The notes under the pieces were generated by a model. The model did no database searches, was not told the origin of the DNA, and worked only from the letters and a program-made list of their open reading frames with translations. A program made the position numbers and the translations under genes. From Lentinula raphanica (lineage: Eukaryota; Basidiomycota; Agaricomycetes; Agaricales; Omphalotaceae), in contig JANVFP010000023.1 of the NCBI GenBank assembly GCA_027919835.1, positions 310,001 through 374,000 on the forward strand: a DNA stretch of 64,000 nucleotides. The letters are read 5' to 3'. Shown piece by piece: positions 9,458 through 23,696 of this stretch. The first letter of the stretch is position 1; each line of letters opens with the position of its first letter.

Positions 9458-12115
9458 CACCTGATGTGACCAATTGATGCAATGTATATAAGCCATTGAT
9501 GTACCGATCAAGCGCTAATATATAAGGCATCTTTGCTCGTGCCTGGCAAATGGGTGCTGGTCAGTACAACTGACCGAAGTTTTAAGTGATAACTCAGTCA
9601 GACCATGACTATTCTCAATCAGACTAGGTGTAGTATGAAGGCCTGATTGAACTCTTCATGGTGTATAAGCTATGAGCCTGAGAAAGGCTTAGTGATAGAG
9701 TGATCAATGTAATAGAAGTTTCATTGTGGTACAAGGAGGTGAGTTTGGTCATAGCTCGACAAGTTTTTGACCAGCTGCTTCCATTCAAGGTGCGTTCAAT
9801 AGAGTCTTTTTAGAGCTATTATGTGTGCAAGATGCAGAGGAGCAGCTGGTTTTGACATCAAGAACTACTGTACTTACTCAAAATGGTACAAGGAGGCAAA
9901 AGTGGCCATAACTAGGTGAGTTCTTGACCGTTTTCCTTCATCACTTGCGCGTCAGAACGCGTTAGATAGGTACTCATAGGAGTGCAAGCCACAAGGCGGC
10001 GAACGGCCTCGTTCTTGAGCGACGGACAGACGAAGTCTGATAGGTACAAGGAGGCAAGGAGGGTTATAACTCGGTGAGTTCTGAGCCGTTTCCCTTCATT
10101 ATTTGTGCGTCAGAACGCGCTTGGTGATTACTTTTAAGTGCGGAAGCAACAAGGCGGTGAATGGCCTCGTCCTTGAGCGACATTCAGACGAAGTATGAAA
10201 GGTACAAGGAGAGTAGGATGGCCATAACTTGGTGAGTTCTGACTCGTTTCCTTTCGTCGGTTGCGCGTTAGGGCGCGTCTGGTGAGTACTACTGAATGCG
10301 GAAGCAACAAGGCGGCGACTTCCTTCGTCCTTGAGTGACAATCCAACAAAGTATGGGAGGTACAACAAGAGAAGGATGGTCAGAAAGTCAGTCAGTATTT
10401 GACCGTTTCCCTTCGTTATTTGCTCGTCAGAGAGCTCCTAGTTAAGTGATCTTGAGTGTAAAATTTGACAAGCTACTTCTTTCACCGTCCTTGAGTGACA
10501 GTCAGGCAAAGTCAAGCAGGTATAATGAGATGAGGATGATTATAACTCGGTCAGTGTTTGACTGTTTTCCTTCATCATTTATGCATCAGAGAGCATTCAT
10601 CAGCTATCCTGAGACATGCAAGCTAAAAAAACAGTAGGTGACCTTATTGCTGAGTACTGTCCCAAAGTACATCAATGTCTCGGTCTCTGAAAACAAGATT
10701 TGGATTTTATCCATTTAATATCTGAGTGTGTATTTATGATAGCCCTTTCAGATTATACCAGCTCACAGATGAGACTATGAGTCCGATGCATGAGCATTTT
10801 TGAAGGAGATGGAGAAAATACTGAGCAGTTATTTCCAAATGATCAACTTGAGATGTTCTTGAAAACATCATTCAACAGTCAAATCAATTCCTCTAAGTGG
10901 ACGCTACATGAGTTCTTGTTTATTTTTGCACCACTCAAGAATTCTGTCACAAACTCTCTGCACAACTGAGGGTACTCAGTAGAACCTCTCTGATGCACAT
11001 TTGATCAAACGAAATGGTCAAAAACTTACTGAGTCATGACCATTTCTGTCTGCCTGTAGTAATAACTACAAGTCTGATAGTCACTCAAGGTTAGACCTAT
11101 CTGCAGCTTTGAAGTTTACACATAGAGCACCTATTAAATACTATCTAGTACATATGCAATAATGGAGAGTGGATGTATATCATCAAGTTATGATCAACCT
11201 CGCCTCATTGTACCTCCCATACTTTGTTGGATTGTCACTCAAGGACGAAGGAAGTCGCCGCCTTGTTGCTTCCGCATTCAGTAGTACTCACTAGACGCGC
11301 CCTAAAGCGCAACCGACGAAAGGAAACGAGTCAGAACTCACCAAGTTATGGCCATCCTACTCTCCTTGTACCTTCCATACTTCGTCTGAATGTCGCTCAA
11401 GGACGAGGCCATTCACCGCCTTGTTGCTTCCGCACTTAAAAGTAATCACCAAGCGCGTTCTGACGCACAAATAATGAAGGGAAACGGCTCAGAACTCACC
11501 GAGTTATAACCCTCCTTGCCTCCTTGTACCTATCAGACTTCGTCTGTCCGTCGCTCAAGAACGAGGCCGTTCGCCGCCTTGTGGCTTGCACTCCTATGAG
11601 TACCTATCTAACGCGTTCTGACGCGCAAGTGATGAAGGAAAACGGTCAAGAATTCACCTAGTTATGGCCACTTTTGCCTCCTTGTACCATTTTGAGTAAG
11701 TACAGTAGTTCTTGATGTCAAAACCAGCTGCTCCTCTGCATCTTGCACACATAATAGCTCTAAAAAGACTCTATTGAACGCACCTTGAATGGAAGCAGCT
11801 GGTCAAAAACTTGTCGAGCTATGACCAAACTCACCTCCTTGTACCACAATGAAACTTCTATTACATTGATCACTCTATCACTGAGCCTTTCTCAGGCTCA
11901 TAGCTTATACACCATGAAGAGTTCAATCAGGCCTTCATACTGCACCTAGTCTGATTGAGAATAGTCATGGTCTGACTGAGTTATCACTTAAAACTTCGGT
12001 CAGTTGCACTGACCAGCACCCATTTGCCAGGCACGAGCAAAGATGCCTTATATATTAGCGCTTGATCGGTACATCAATGGCTTATATACATTGCATCAAT
12101 TGGTCACATCAGGTG
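9458..12115. mobile_element. Foldback transposon with 908-bp terminal inverted repeats
   Basis: The left arm 9458-10365 and right arm 11208-12115 are each 908 nt and almost perfect reverse complements. Both end in CACCTGATGTGACC at the outer tip. The 8-bp sequence TCTACAAG directly flanks the element (9450-9457 and 12116-12123), a clear target-site duplication. The 842-bp centre (10366-11207) is AT-rich and encodes nothing I recognise, so the element is non-autonomous. The near-identity of the arms means recent insertion or gene conversion between arms. An 8-bp duplication fits hAT or KDZ (Zisupton-like) transposases; neither is proven here. The protein-like frames in the arms are mirror images of each other and are not genes. 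Confidence 0.9.
9728..10640. repeat. Tandem repeats of about 158 bp inside the foldback element
   Basis: Units start with GGTACAAGG or a variant at 9728, 9885, 10043, 10201, 10359 and 10519, a period of 157-160 nt. Shared blocks include ATAACT(C/T)GGTGAGTTCTGA, CGTTTCC(C)TTC, GCGTCAGAACGCG and CCTTGAGCGAC. The four outer units lie in the left arm and recur inverted in the right arm. The last two extend into the centre and are more diverged. Subterminal arrays of this kind are usual transposase-binding regions in foldback elements. Confidence 0.8.
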
Positions 12116-12401
12116 TCTACAAGAGGGTCCCGACCCTCTTGTAGATTGGAATGCGCTGTATTAAATATTTTTCCCTAAGCGAGTCGGCTAACGTCGGCTA
12201 TGCACTCAAGAATGATCGCACGTCGTGTTTGAGAGGAGGGATCAGAATTCCCATCAATATTTTTCCCTCATGCAGCGCCTTGCTCAGAAGCTTACGGGAA
12301 AACACTCTGTATTAATTCTGTATTTTTGCTATTACAAATTTGTGACAGATGTTTAGAAAATACGACGTTGTATTAAAAATCGTTACGGGAAGTCATCCAT
12401 T

Positions 12402-13753
12402 ATTGAGTCAATTCCGGGAGGCTATACTACGCGCCGCAGGAAGCCCTCAAGAAGGCCGCAGGCTAAGGATGTGCATTTTGAACAACTGCAGGCGAAGGCG
12501 GTTATAGGGAAGGTATCCGAATGTCAGATAAATCGGTCCAAGAGTAGCCTGGCTATGTAGTCGTCTTTAATAGTCTTTGATTCACGAACGTTATCACCTT
12601 GCTTGCAATGGTCATTGGTCGTTCCATCAAAACAAGCGCCCGTGCAAAATTCCCTTTTTCAGTCTCATTTTTCCATGAAGTTCGGGCCTCTCCTTCCTCT
12701 TTCTGTCTCATTTCCTGTGCATCCTCCTTTGTCGGCTAAATCACCTCTCCTCGCTTGTAACTGGCTCGTCGCTTGTAACTGGCTCGTCGCTTGTAACTGG
12801 CTCGTCGCTTGTAACTGGCTCGTCGCTTGTAACTGGCTTGTCGCTTGTAACTGGCTCGTCGCTTGTAACTGGCTCGTCGCTTGTAACTGGCTCGTCGCTT
12901 GTAACGTTTTCGTTGCTTGGAAGGCTTTCATCGCTTGGAATGATCTTTGGCGCTTAGTAGAACTTTTTTTGTCGCTTCGTCAATGTTGTCATTTGAACAT
13001 TCATCTCTATGCATACCTCAAGAGACCTCAATTGCCTCTCCCTCTTTTGAGCTTCTTTGGCTCCTCATTCTTCCTAAAACCAAGCAAGCAAGGTGTTGGA
13101 CCCCACTGGGGTACGTTAATGATAAGTTGTAAATGTAGATGTACCTCTTCCACGCGTCAACCGAAATTTGAATCCTGTAGGACAGTGTTGGACGTGTCGC
13201 TGCCCATGCATATCGTCGCATATAGCCTGAACCTCGTGAAGTATTCGTTGACGCGAAACCTGATTGATTCCACCTGGCGAACGAGTTGATTTGGCCCAAG
13301 CAGATAGTATGTCTATTCCTTCCTCGTCGTGTTCTTCGTTACATGTGGCGTTGAACAGCCTTCAGGTTCAGCAAGCACCTGCAAGTACCTGGGCGAGAGA
13401 GTGGGCGAGAGAGTGGGCGAGAGAGAAGACAGGCTGAAGTGATTTTAGCGCTCGACAAGCGCTAGAAAGCATCTGCTCAAGCGGCGCAATTCAACGTTCT
13501 CTGACAAATGAGCCACTGCTGACTGGTTCCAACTCTCCTCCACAGCCTGCACAATCCTCGTTCTCTTTTTAGAAATTTGTATACCGCATGGAGTATTCGT
13601 TACTGTGCACTGACGTCAATCCCTGCGAACGAGAAGAAGAGTGACATCATGGCAGAACGGGAGTAAAACTCGAATCCGAATTTTCAACCGCGTAACCTTT
13701 TAGCTGGCCTCTGGATCCTCAGCTCTGTCCTCCGCAGCCCAACACTCATCTTC
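12402..13753. other. Intergenic region with two short tandem arrays
   Basis: Between the MITE and the Frag1-family gene I find no supported gene. A 228-aa plus-strand frame and an 88-aa minus-strand frame exist only because the 18-bp array (12751-12905) is a multiple of three. A small 12-bp array (GGGCGAGAGAGT, three copies) lies at 13391-13428. Confidence 0.5.
12751..12905. repeat. 18-bp minisatellite, about 8.6 copies
   Basis: The unit TCGCTTGTAACTGGCTCG repeats head to tail with almost no variation (one C-to-T change near 12839). Degenerate half-units (GTTGCTTGGAAGG, TCGCTTGGAATG) continue to about 12960. The array has no spacers and is not a CRISPR. Confidence 0.9.
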
Positions 13754-14894
13754 ATGGCCATCTTCTCCCACCAGCGACACCATTGGGCTTATGTTTGGAT
13801 TCCTTTAGGTTCGTACTTGGTCCAAAAGTTCCCTGTACATCGCGCTTAAGAACTTGTTCTCCAAGTGGGAGCATTCATTTGGTTCGGTACGTCCTTTGGA
13901 ATTCATCTCGATATCTTCGTCTGATTGCTATCTCAAACGTCTTAGGTACGCTATGGGCAATGCTTATCACATGGCTCGCAACAGGCAGACCACATTATGG
14001 TATGTGCAATATATGTTATTCGACGCTCAGAGTGACTGATATTGCCATGTAGTCTCGATGGCATCCAATCAACACGTACCCTTCATCTCTGATATCGCAG
14101 CGGACATCTTAAAACCACTCTTCATCACATCCTGCAGTATCACCGCAGTGAGCTTCATTCTCGATCTTGTTTTCGAACGATATCTCAGGCATTCCGGTCG
14201 GTATGTTCTTCCTGGCTCCTGCGCAGTCAGTGGACGATACTCATTGAACCTCGGTAGTCTGATGCCTAATATGCGCACCAGAGAGCGAGTATTCAGCTCA
14301 TTAGCCATCCTAGGCTCAGTCATTGGCGGCGCGGGCCTTATTTTACTATCTATATTCGACACCAGGAGACACAAAACCCTCCATGATACGTTTTTGCTGG
14401 TTTTCATCGTCGGAGTCGCTCTCAGTGCGATATTCACCGTCATAGAGGTATGTTTCTCCGTTGTTTTCCACTGATAAAATGCTCATCCTTGATTTTCACA
14501 ACCCATCGAATCATTTGCTTGATCATGACACAATCGACAGTTCCGCTGGATTCACAAAGATTTTCACCATGCGCCTCGGTTGAAGAGAAGTTATTGGATG
14601 AAAGCCATCATTGCTGGTATTTTGATCATTCTCGCTTTTGTATTCGCAGGAACGGAGTTCAAAGTGGTGAATGTAGGAGGTCAGGAATTTGTTTTCTTAC
14701 ATCATGCAAAATAACTGATGAATGTGGCTTTCGTTGTAGGCGTCTTCGAATGGATCATCGCCATGGGATTCACATTCTACTTGCTCACGTTCTATTATGA
14801 TCTTCGACAGAGCAAAGGTGTTCACAAGGGAGAGCTCAATATGGATCGGGTGAACAACGACAGCAGACGCTATGGTATGAACCAAGTGGTATGA
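13754..14894 (+). CDS. Frag1/DRAM/Sfk1-family multi-pass membrane protein
   Basis: Exons: 13754-13808, 13866-13886, 13946-13999, 14053-14200, 14258-14447, 14541-14679 and 14740-14894. All introns are GT-AG and the frame is closed, giving 253 aa. Intron 14201-14257 is 57 nt and in frame, so it could be retained (272 aa). The conserved block HVPFISDIAADILKPLFITS at about residues 46-65 and the following RERVFSSLAILGSV identify the family. Known members are polytopic proteins of endomembranes or the plasma membrane (DRAM in autophagy, yeast Sfk1 in PI4P and lipid signalling, Frag1/PGAP2 in GPI lipid remodelling). About five or six hydrophobic segments are visible here. A decayed paralog lies at 1-3700. 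Confidence 0.85.
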
Positions 14895-15214
14895 ACCTTT
14901 AAATTGCTCTCGAAAGCAAAACGACCTGGTCGATCGGTACGAACCTCACACATCAACGAATGTAACATAGACTTTAGCATAACAGATAGCACTCTTGTAT
15001 ATCATTCACGAACAATGGCAATGAAATTTCTTACTACTATCTTGGTTGAAAAATAGGGGCTGCCCGCGGCCGTCGCAAGAGAAACAAGGAGAAACAGCGC
15101 TGCTCTACTTAGACGCTCATCGATAATCTAACCTTTCCACCTACAGTAACCTTATCCTTTTACTAAAAATTCCATTCCCATCCTTATCCTCCAAAAACAA
15201 ATATCATTTTACCC
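14895..15214. promoter_or_regulatory. Intergenic / promoter region of the PFK-2 gene
   Basis: 320 nt between the stop of the Frag1-family gene and the ATG at 15215. A pyrimidine-rich tract (CCTTATCCTTTT...) lies in the 60 nt before the start, typical of basidiomycete promoters. I see no clear TATA box. Confidence 0.4.
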
Positions 15215-17917
<2,703 letters not shown>

Positions 17918-18972
17918 GGACAACACGAACAACATGAACAACATGAACAACATGGAGATCGACTGGTGACTGCCGGATCTCTATGATGGAGGACACGACT
18001 AGACCTAGACCTTTGGTGTATAACATGATCCATAGAGGATCTATGGGATGAAGTTCAGAAAGGTTATTCGACTTGAATAATGTATAGTGTACTATATCTT
18101 GTTTACCGCGTGGAGGATCCCTAATCGCCTTCACGCTCAGCTTTCCAATACACGCATCTGCTCATACATGTCTTCTGGCGTTCTGACACCATGCCCTGAG
18201 AGCGTGCCTCAGCAATCCCGAGAGACATGACCTTGTCAGCAGTTGCTTCAATGTTGTGTCAGGCTCATTCGGCCAGTGCTTCAAATCTATATTCTGACGT
18301 TTGAACTTTCCACGCTACACGAAGGTAAGGATGACTGCGTCAATGTAGCTTAAAGAGCCATGCTCTGTGATTGAGGTAAGCCGCTCGTAGTGCTTGGTAG
18401 AGAGTCGTTAAAGATCTACATCGAACTTTTCCAGACTCCTTATCGGTGATTGCAAACATTTTCTAGCCCTCAAGCCTCAGGCCTCAATATTCAATGCACA
18501 TGTCTTTCCCGCTGTATCCCAGTCTTCACAAGTAACTTTCCCCCTTCCCGGGGTGTTGCGAAATATGTCTTCGTGTATCCTGGTCTACCCTCGTTCGTGC
18601 CGTTACTGAGAAAAATTCGACAAAAAAACTTACGATTTATGAATGGAACCACCACCATTAATTACCTCGAATAGATCACCCTCCCCAAAAAAGGGATGGG
18701 GCGGAGATGGGTATAATATTCTACACCCTTGTTCTTGCCTCGTTCTACCGCGTTTGGTGGTTTGGAATATTGTAAACCGTACTCTGTACTGAAATAAATC
18801 TCAAGTCGAGTGGAGCCGCGCTCACCCATAAAAGGCAGTTTTCGGTGGCCAAATGTAATGAATGCAATCATTGTCTCCCCCAAAGTTTAAGCATTACTTA
18901 GTTATTTTCCCAGGGCTTACTAGTACTTATAACGCTTTGAATCCCGTCAACTCTTTCTTTTCCCAACCCATC
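17918..18972. other. Intergenic; no gene seen
   Basis: 1,055 nt holding the PFK-2 3'UTR and the promoter of the next gene. A trinucleotide-like run (AACATGAACAACATGAACAAC) lies at about 17930-17952. No frame with splice signals or homology is apparent. Confidence 0.45.
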
Positions 18973-19629
18973 ATGTCCAACATTCTTCGTCTCTCCCGTG
19001 CTTGGTCCAAACCCCTCAGATCTGTAAGCGCAGTGCGCTCATTTCATTCTCCATTCGCGGTCCTCGGCACCACACATTCTTCTCCTCCATCGATTGCATC
19101 AACGGTGAACACGTATGAGAAACAAGTCGACTTCAGTCCTGAACCTCTGCCCTCCACTGGAGGGCAAATGACCTACGTTGTGTCCGAGCCCGATCCTGCC
19201 AACACCCCCTACCATGTGCCAGCTGGTGCTTATCCCGTGAGTCTGGCCCTATGACTAGGTCATACATCTGATTGATTTGTGTCGGTCCAGACGAGTCTCC
19301 CCTATGTAAACTTCACACCGACCGAAGCACCGAACCAAGAAGGCCAGATGAGCTCCACCAGTACGGCTTATGCTCATCCAGTGTTGACCAAAGCTGTTCC
19401 TACAAATGAAAGCGGCGTCGGTGAAAGCTCTGCAGTGAGACATGCCACTGCACCTGGCTCCATGGGTCAAAGGGGTGGTAGTCATGGTGGAGTCGGTCTA
19501 GCTGATGCGCAAAGTACAAAGGCGGGTCAGGGTTCCCTTGGGGACAGGAATCCTCCACCTATAGAAAAGGAAGTCGTAGAGAAATTCTCCAGAATGGGTG
19601 TCAAGGATGCTTGGAAGGCCAGAAAATGA
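18973..19629 (+). CDS. Predicted small mitochondrial protein (200 aa)
   Basis: Two exons: 18973-19236 and 19291-19629, with a GTGAGT...GTCCAG intron in phase 0. The start MSNILRLSRAWSKPLRSVSAVRSFHS is rich in Arg, Ser and Leu and lacks acids, a typical mitochondrial targeting peptide. The rest is Pro/Ser/Gly-rich (MTYVVSEPDPANTPYHVPAGAYP). It ends in a short charged helix (IEKEVVEKFSRMGVKDAWKARK). The composition suggests a largely disordered protein. I do not recognise its function. The preceding in-frame sequence upstream of the ATG lacks a better start. Confidence 0.75.
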
Positions 19630-19908
19630 ATGGTCGGATCGGCCTCAAAAGGTATTGTATTCTGTTCGTCGTTTGCTGCCGTTTCTCACTGGAAGGTGTA
19701 GATTGCGTCTAACTTACTGTATATTGTTGTCGAAGTTCTAGCATTGTGTATTACTACTGTTCAAGCTTGCTGCAGTTGACTTATTTACGGTCTATAATGA
19801 AATTTTATGAAGCAACAATACTATCATATTGAATGAGGAGGCAGTCATTACACAAATGAAAATCAGAAAAACACACCAAGAATATATGGTACACAAGAAA
19901 ACTGACAA

Positions 19909-21357
19909 CTACTTTCTTGGGCGTTTCTTGACTTCATCATCTTTACAAGCATGCAACATGAGCTTATTAGGGTGTCCTGGTGTCATTCCTGAATGCCCTT
20001 TGGACCAATCGTAAGAAACAGCGTAGGCGAATATTGACCCAGTTCGATTGAAAGAAGTGCAGGTGATAGGTCCGGGGGCGGCTTCAAATGCTGAATCGGG
20101 CATCAACAGACGAAAGATGAGGATGATCATGCAACTCACTTTTGAGACGAGTGCGGGCATCCTTGTCCCAGAAGTGTATGGTGCCATCGGAACCTGCAAT
20201 GGTGGTATTAGTTGCAGTTTTCAAAATGTCGGAGAAGATACCTGCCACAAGTGGAGAAGGTCCCATGAACGGGATGGAAAGATATATCATTCACTGCATA
20301 AACCATGGCCTGATCTTTGGCATTTGGCACAGAATCTCGCCGATGGCATTTGAAAGAGAAGTTGTTGCTGTTCGGAAACTAAGAATCCGTCGATGTTCGA
20401 GAAAACGTCGGTGTACTGACCCGCTGTCTTTGTCTTCGACATACCTAAAGTTTAAAACAACAATGATAAGTGACCACAGGAATTCAAGCAATCGAACCAC
20501 ATACTGAATAGCCACTCTACCCTCAATACTGCCAACAGCGAATCCACTACTGGGCGTCGCAGTGAAGCATGTCACAACACGTGTTTGCCATTTTAGAGGA
20601 GACTGCATCGACTTGTATGCAGCGGTGGGATTCGTCAAGTTGAAGATTTGGATATGACGCTCAGCGGTGCCGACGACCATTAATGGGTACTGGACATCCA
20701 TGGTATAGCATCTTTCCGGTAGGGTGACGCTAGCGACAGGTTGAGATGCCCGAAGGTCCCAATACTAACAAAAATCAATGAACGACCGAAATTTCGCGTC
20801 CGCCTCAAAAGACACACACCTTGACTGTTTTATCCCAGCTTCCAGTGGCGAGTATACCCGACTGTGCATCTACCCATTTAACGCTCTTAATAGGCGCGTC
20901 GTGCTGGGCAACTTGAACGGTCGTCCCCGTTTGGACATCGAACATCCGAGCAGCATTGTCAGCACCACCAGAAAGAATTTTATTTCCCTCCTGTAAAGCC
21001 AGAGTCAGGACTAACAACAGCAGCTCAGATAGCTCGAAAGAAGCGCGCCTTGTTCCAGCACACAGATAGAACCGGCCCTTGGTGCTGATACATCGCCTTT
21101 CCGGCGGTTGTTCCTCCAGCCATGACTTCGTAGATGCGAACCTTGAAAGAACCGTCAGTCAGCACAAAGACTGAGATTAATGAGTATCTTGTATGCAGAT
21201 ATATACTCACACTATTATCCCAGCTCCCAACCGCTAGATAGTCTGCTTGACCAGAAAAAGCCATTGAAGATATTGAATCAGTCGGAGGATCTGCCATCTC
21301 AATGTCCTTCTCAGCCGCAGCCGACGTCGTCGCCGTAGATGCCCCAAAGAAAGACAT
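19909..21357 (-). CDS. rae1: mRNA export factor Rae1/Gle2 (WD40), copy 1
   Basis: Eight exons, 5' to 3' on minus: 21357-21211, 21141-21049, 20990-20820, 20764-20505, 20444-20421, 20367-20246, 20193-20140 and 20090-19909; 350 aa. Seven-bladed WD40 protein of the nuclear pore mRNA export machinery, which also binds the GLEBS motif of Nup98 and Bub1/BubR1. Diagnostic stretches: LAVGSWDNSVRIYEV, ILSGGADNAARMFDV, ATGSWDKTVKYWD, LPERCYTMDVQYPLMVVGTA, FSFKCHRRDS, HGTFSTCGSDGTIHFWDKD and the C-terminal SYDWSKGHSG. Introns after exon 2 and exon 6 need GC donors (AAG|GCGCGC and TGTG|GCAGGT). At the first of these copy 2 has a GT, and no GT choice keeps the frame. It is the more conserved of the two copies, so probably the housekeeping one. 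Confidence 0.95.
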
Positions 21358-22713
21358 GTTAATGACGGTTAAGGTTAAGCTGCGAGAAAGTTCCAAAGCT
21401 CGAAGGTGATGAGGCTATCGTGGTGTAAACAAAGTGAACTTTTTGGTGGGCCGGCTTTGGAAAGCGATGAGGATGCGCGTGACATGTTGATGAGTCACGC
21501 TCTTGCTCATGCACCGCGATCTTCTGTCCGGCGCTATAGACTGATTTCGTACTTTGCTCTTTCTTCTAGGTCTCGTTCAGCGTAATAGTTAGTCTGTAGA
21601 TACCTTCAGGATCAAGATCGTGTATGATTTTTGAAGCCCCTCTGTTTCACCAACATCAACCCAAGAGTCGACTCTCTCGGAGTGTCTTGCAATTTGCCAA
21701 CCTTGGCCTGCTGCTAACATTAATAACGGGTGCTAGCATGCACCAAGCGGTTAGCTTTGGAGCTTGGCTACCTTGAGGCTTGAACGTGCTGGAATAGAAC
21801 AGAGAGGGCGACGCTCAATTTCCTAATACCCTCCAAAGTTCCTCGTGAAAAAAAAAATACTGCTCCGGCTGACGGATCCAAATTTCAACCATGCTGAGGA
21901 ATCAGCCTGTGAAGGTCAAGCTATCATATTATTTTGCTCGGCGATAAGTCACGTAGTGAGTCGACGCTTTTCCGTCTTTCAATAGGACATAACAGGCACT
22001 CAGTACAGCGTTGCACTCAAGGCGGCTACGCGAGGTTCACAGCATAGTATTTTGGAAAAATTTCTGGGGTGCGTCAACCCGACCGCAGGATTGTCACCAG
22101 GAAGCGTCTTTATCGATTTCGGTGGTTTTTTTGAGATTGTATAATGAATATGATTCTTCGTCGTTCAAACCTTGCTTGAAATGGCATCAACACACGCCTC
22201 AAGACTTGAGGTTCTCCCTGAATCCTCTATATCCGATGATATTGTCCTAAATTGTGGCGCTGCCCTCTAAGCCCTTCCACCCCATGTAGATAATTCGGTG
22301 AGAACTTCGGCCATGTGTGTGTCGAATTCTGACAAGGAGACTTTAAGAAAGCAAGAAATTAATAAAACTATAATCCTTTCGGCCGTCTCTCGGTGACAAA
22401 GAACACTACTGCCCACACCTTTCGGTGAACGCAGAACGATAAAGTTATGGATGTTGCCAATAATGGCATAGGATTGACGATAGGATGACTAGCATGATAC
22501 ACAACACTCACAGCGAGGCTCCACGAACACAACTTTAGAAGAAAGTCACCAGGAACGGAAAAGTACTAAACTAGAAAGAATAGGTGGAGAATTACATAGC
22601 ACAGATAAGAAAACAAACGGGTTAATAGAGAAGTTCGGAAAAGTAGTGACTTGAAAATTCCGGACAGATGGAAGGTAATGATTAGTCCGTGATTGAAGGA
22701 TTCAACAGATTAT
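21358..22713. other. Intergenic; no gene seen
   Basis: About 1.36 kb between Rae1 and the DsbA-like gene, holding the Rae1 promoter and the 3' region of the next minus-strand gene. An A-run (about 21849-21858) and scattered short frames are the only features I see. Confidence 0.45.
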
Positions 22714-23696
22714 TCAGGCGGTAAGAGCCACAACAGGAGCGGCGAAAGGAGAGGGCGCTGCGCTCACTCCTGTGTCGGCGAGTTTCTTGAAAATCTGAGG
22801 CTCAGTGAGCACAAATCCGAATAACATACGAAAAGAAATCGAATATTGGAGAAGAAAATATATATAGTGCTCACCTGAATGAAGACATCCGAAGACTGTC
22901 CTCCTTGGACGCACCACTTCCCGTCGATGATCGTCATAGGTACACCGGTGACCTTTGACCTGACCTTTTCGCACATGGTATTGACTTCCTCCAGGAGTTC
23001 GTCAGAATGTAGGAAATCAAGTGCCTGTTGGACGTCTGCCATGTAAGCAAGGGGATATTCAGACAGAATCGAAGGTACTGAACCTCTTTCTTGGACATAA
23101 CACCAGTCTGTTCGGCGAGATCGGAGAGGACGTCAAGGTCAGCGACGTCTTTATTTTCTTCCAGATAAGCACGAAAGACGGCACAGAGGAAAGGGAGCTG
23201 TTTATTCTGTCCGCCGATCTGGTAAGCTTTACGGGAGAGACGGTGAGCCCTAGTCGATTGGCTGACGAGACCTTTGAAGGCTCTGTATTGGGATTGAATT
23301 GGAGTCAGGAAGAATGAATGACATAGCAGCGCACATTGGTATGTTCTTCTCCTGTGCCCACTTCATGATGCTCGCTTGCATATTAGCCCATGGTTCCTTA
23401 CCAACGGTACTGGTAAAGAATTCGTCTTTGGATACTTTTGGCGCATTATCATCGGGTAGGAGTCGGGTTGGGATGAGTCTGAACGGCAAGAACTCGATTT
23501 CAAATGTCAATGGAAGGTGTAAAGTATCCTGGCAGTAGGAAATTGCGCCGATGAGTTCGTGCTGGCCAATATTGCAATTTGGACAGATCTAAAAGAGAAT
23601 CGTGAGTGCACAGGAGCAGGGTATACCGGAGATTACATTAGGACATACCACATCGCTGATGACGGTTAGCTTTACGACTCGATTGTAGGCAGACAT
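22714..23696 (-). CDS. DsbA-family (FrnE-like) thioredoxin-fold oxidoreductase
   Basis: Five exons on minus: 23696-23649, 23588-23335, 23282-23084, 23024-22875 and 22794-22714; 243 aa. A thioredoxin fold with inserted helical domain is indicated by the N-terminal strand KLTVISDVICPNCNIG, with the CxxC motif CPNC at about residues 18-21. It is supported by EFLPFRLIP, by QSTRAHRLSRKAYQIG in the helical insert, and by the cis-Pro region KVTGVPMTIIDGKWCVQGGQSSDVF. Members are cytosolic or mitochondrial 2-electron oxidoreductases related to FrnE and glutathione S-transferase kappa; substrates are usually unknown. The two-cysteine motif argues for a disulfide-active enzyme. The acceptor of the third intron was chosen so that KKE joins ALDFLHSDE. 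Confidence 0.85.

Larger units (their letters stand above)
9310..12401. mobile_element. MITE (about 0.42 kb) split by a nested foldback element
   Basis: The outer ends are GGATGACTTCCCGTAA at 9313 and its inverted copy TTACGGGAAGTCATCC ending at 12398. They are flanked by a direct ATT at 9310-9312 and 12399-12401. Removing the inner element (9458-12115 plus one 8-bp copy) leaves about 420 bp. The interior includes a perfect hairpin, CTACAAGAGGGTC-CC-GACCCTCTTGTAG, at about 12117-12144. The same TIR type, a 3-bp A-N-T duplication and a related hairpin recur in the 370-bp element at 53644-54013, so this is a dispersed family. GG-starting TIRs with a 3-bp duplication suggest PIF/Harbinger-type mobilisation, but that is inference. 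Confidence 0.75.

Noticed and set aside
10099..11439. Matching 70-90 aa ORFs on opposite strands, resembling a conserved small protein pair
   Set aside because: They are mirror images within the inverted arms of the foldback element and contain the 158-bp repeat.
12751..12905. CRISPR-like array
   Set aside because: The 18-nt units abut with no spacers, and the genome is eukaryotic.
12665..12931. 88-aa minus-strand ORF with QATSQL repeats
   Set aside because: It is the antisense reading of the same 18-bp array.
12603..13289. 228-aa plus-strand ORF with NWLVAC repeats
   Set aside because: It is open only because it spans an 18-bp tandem array; the flanks show no coding character or splice signals.
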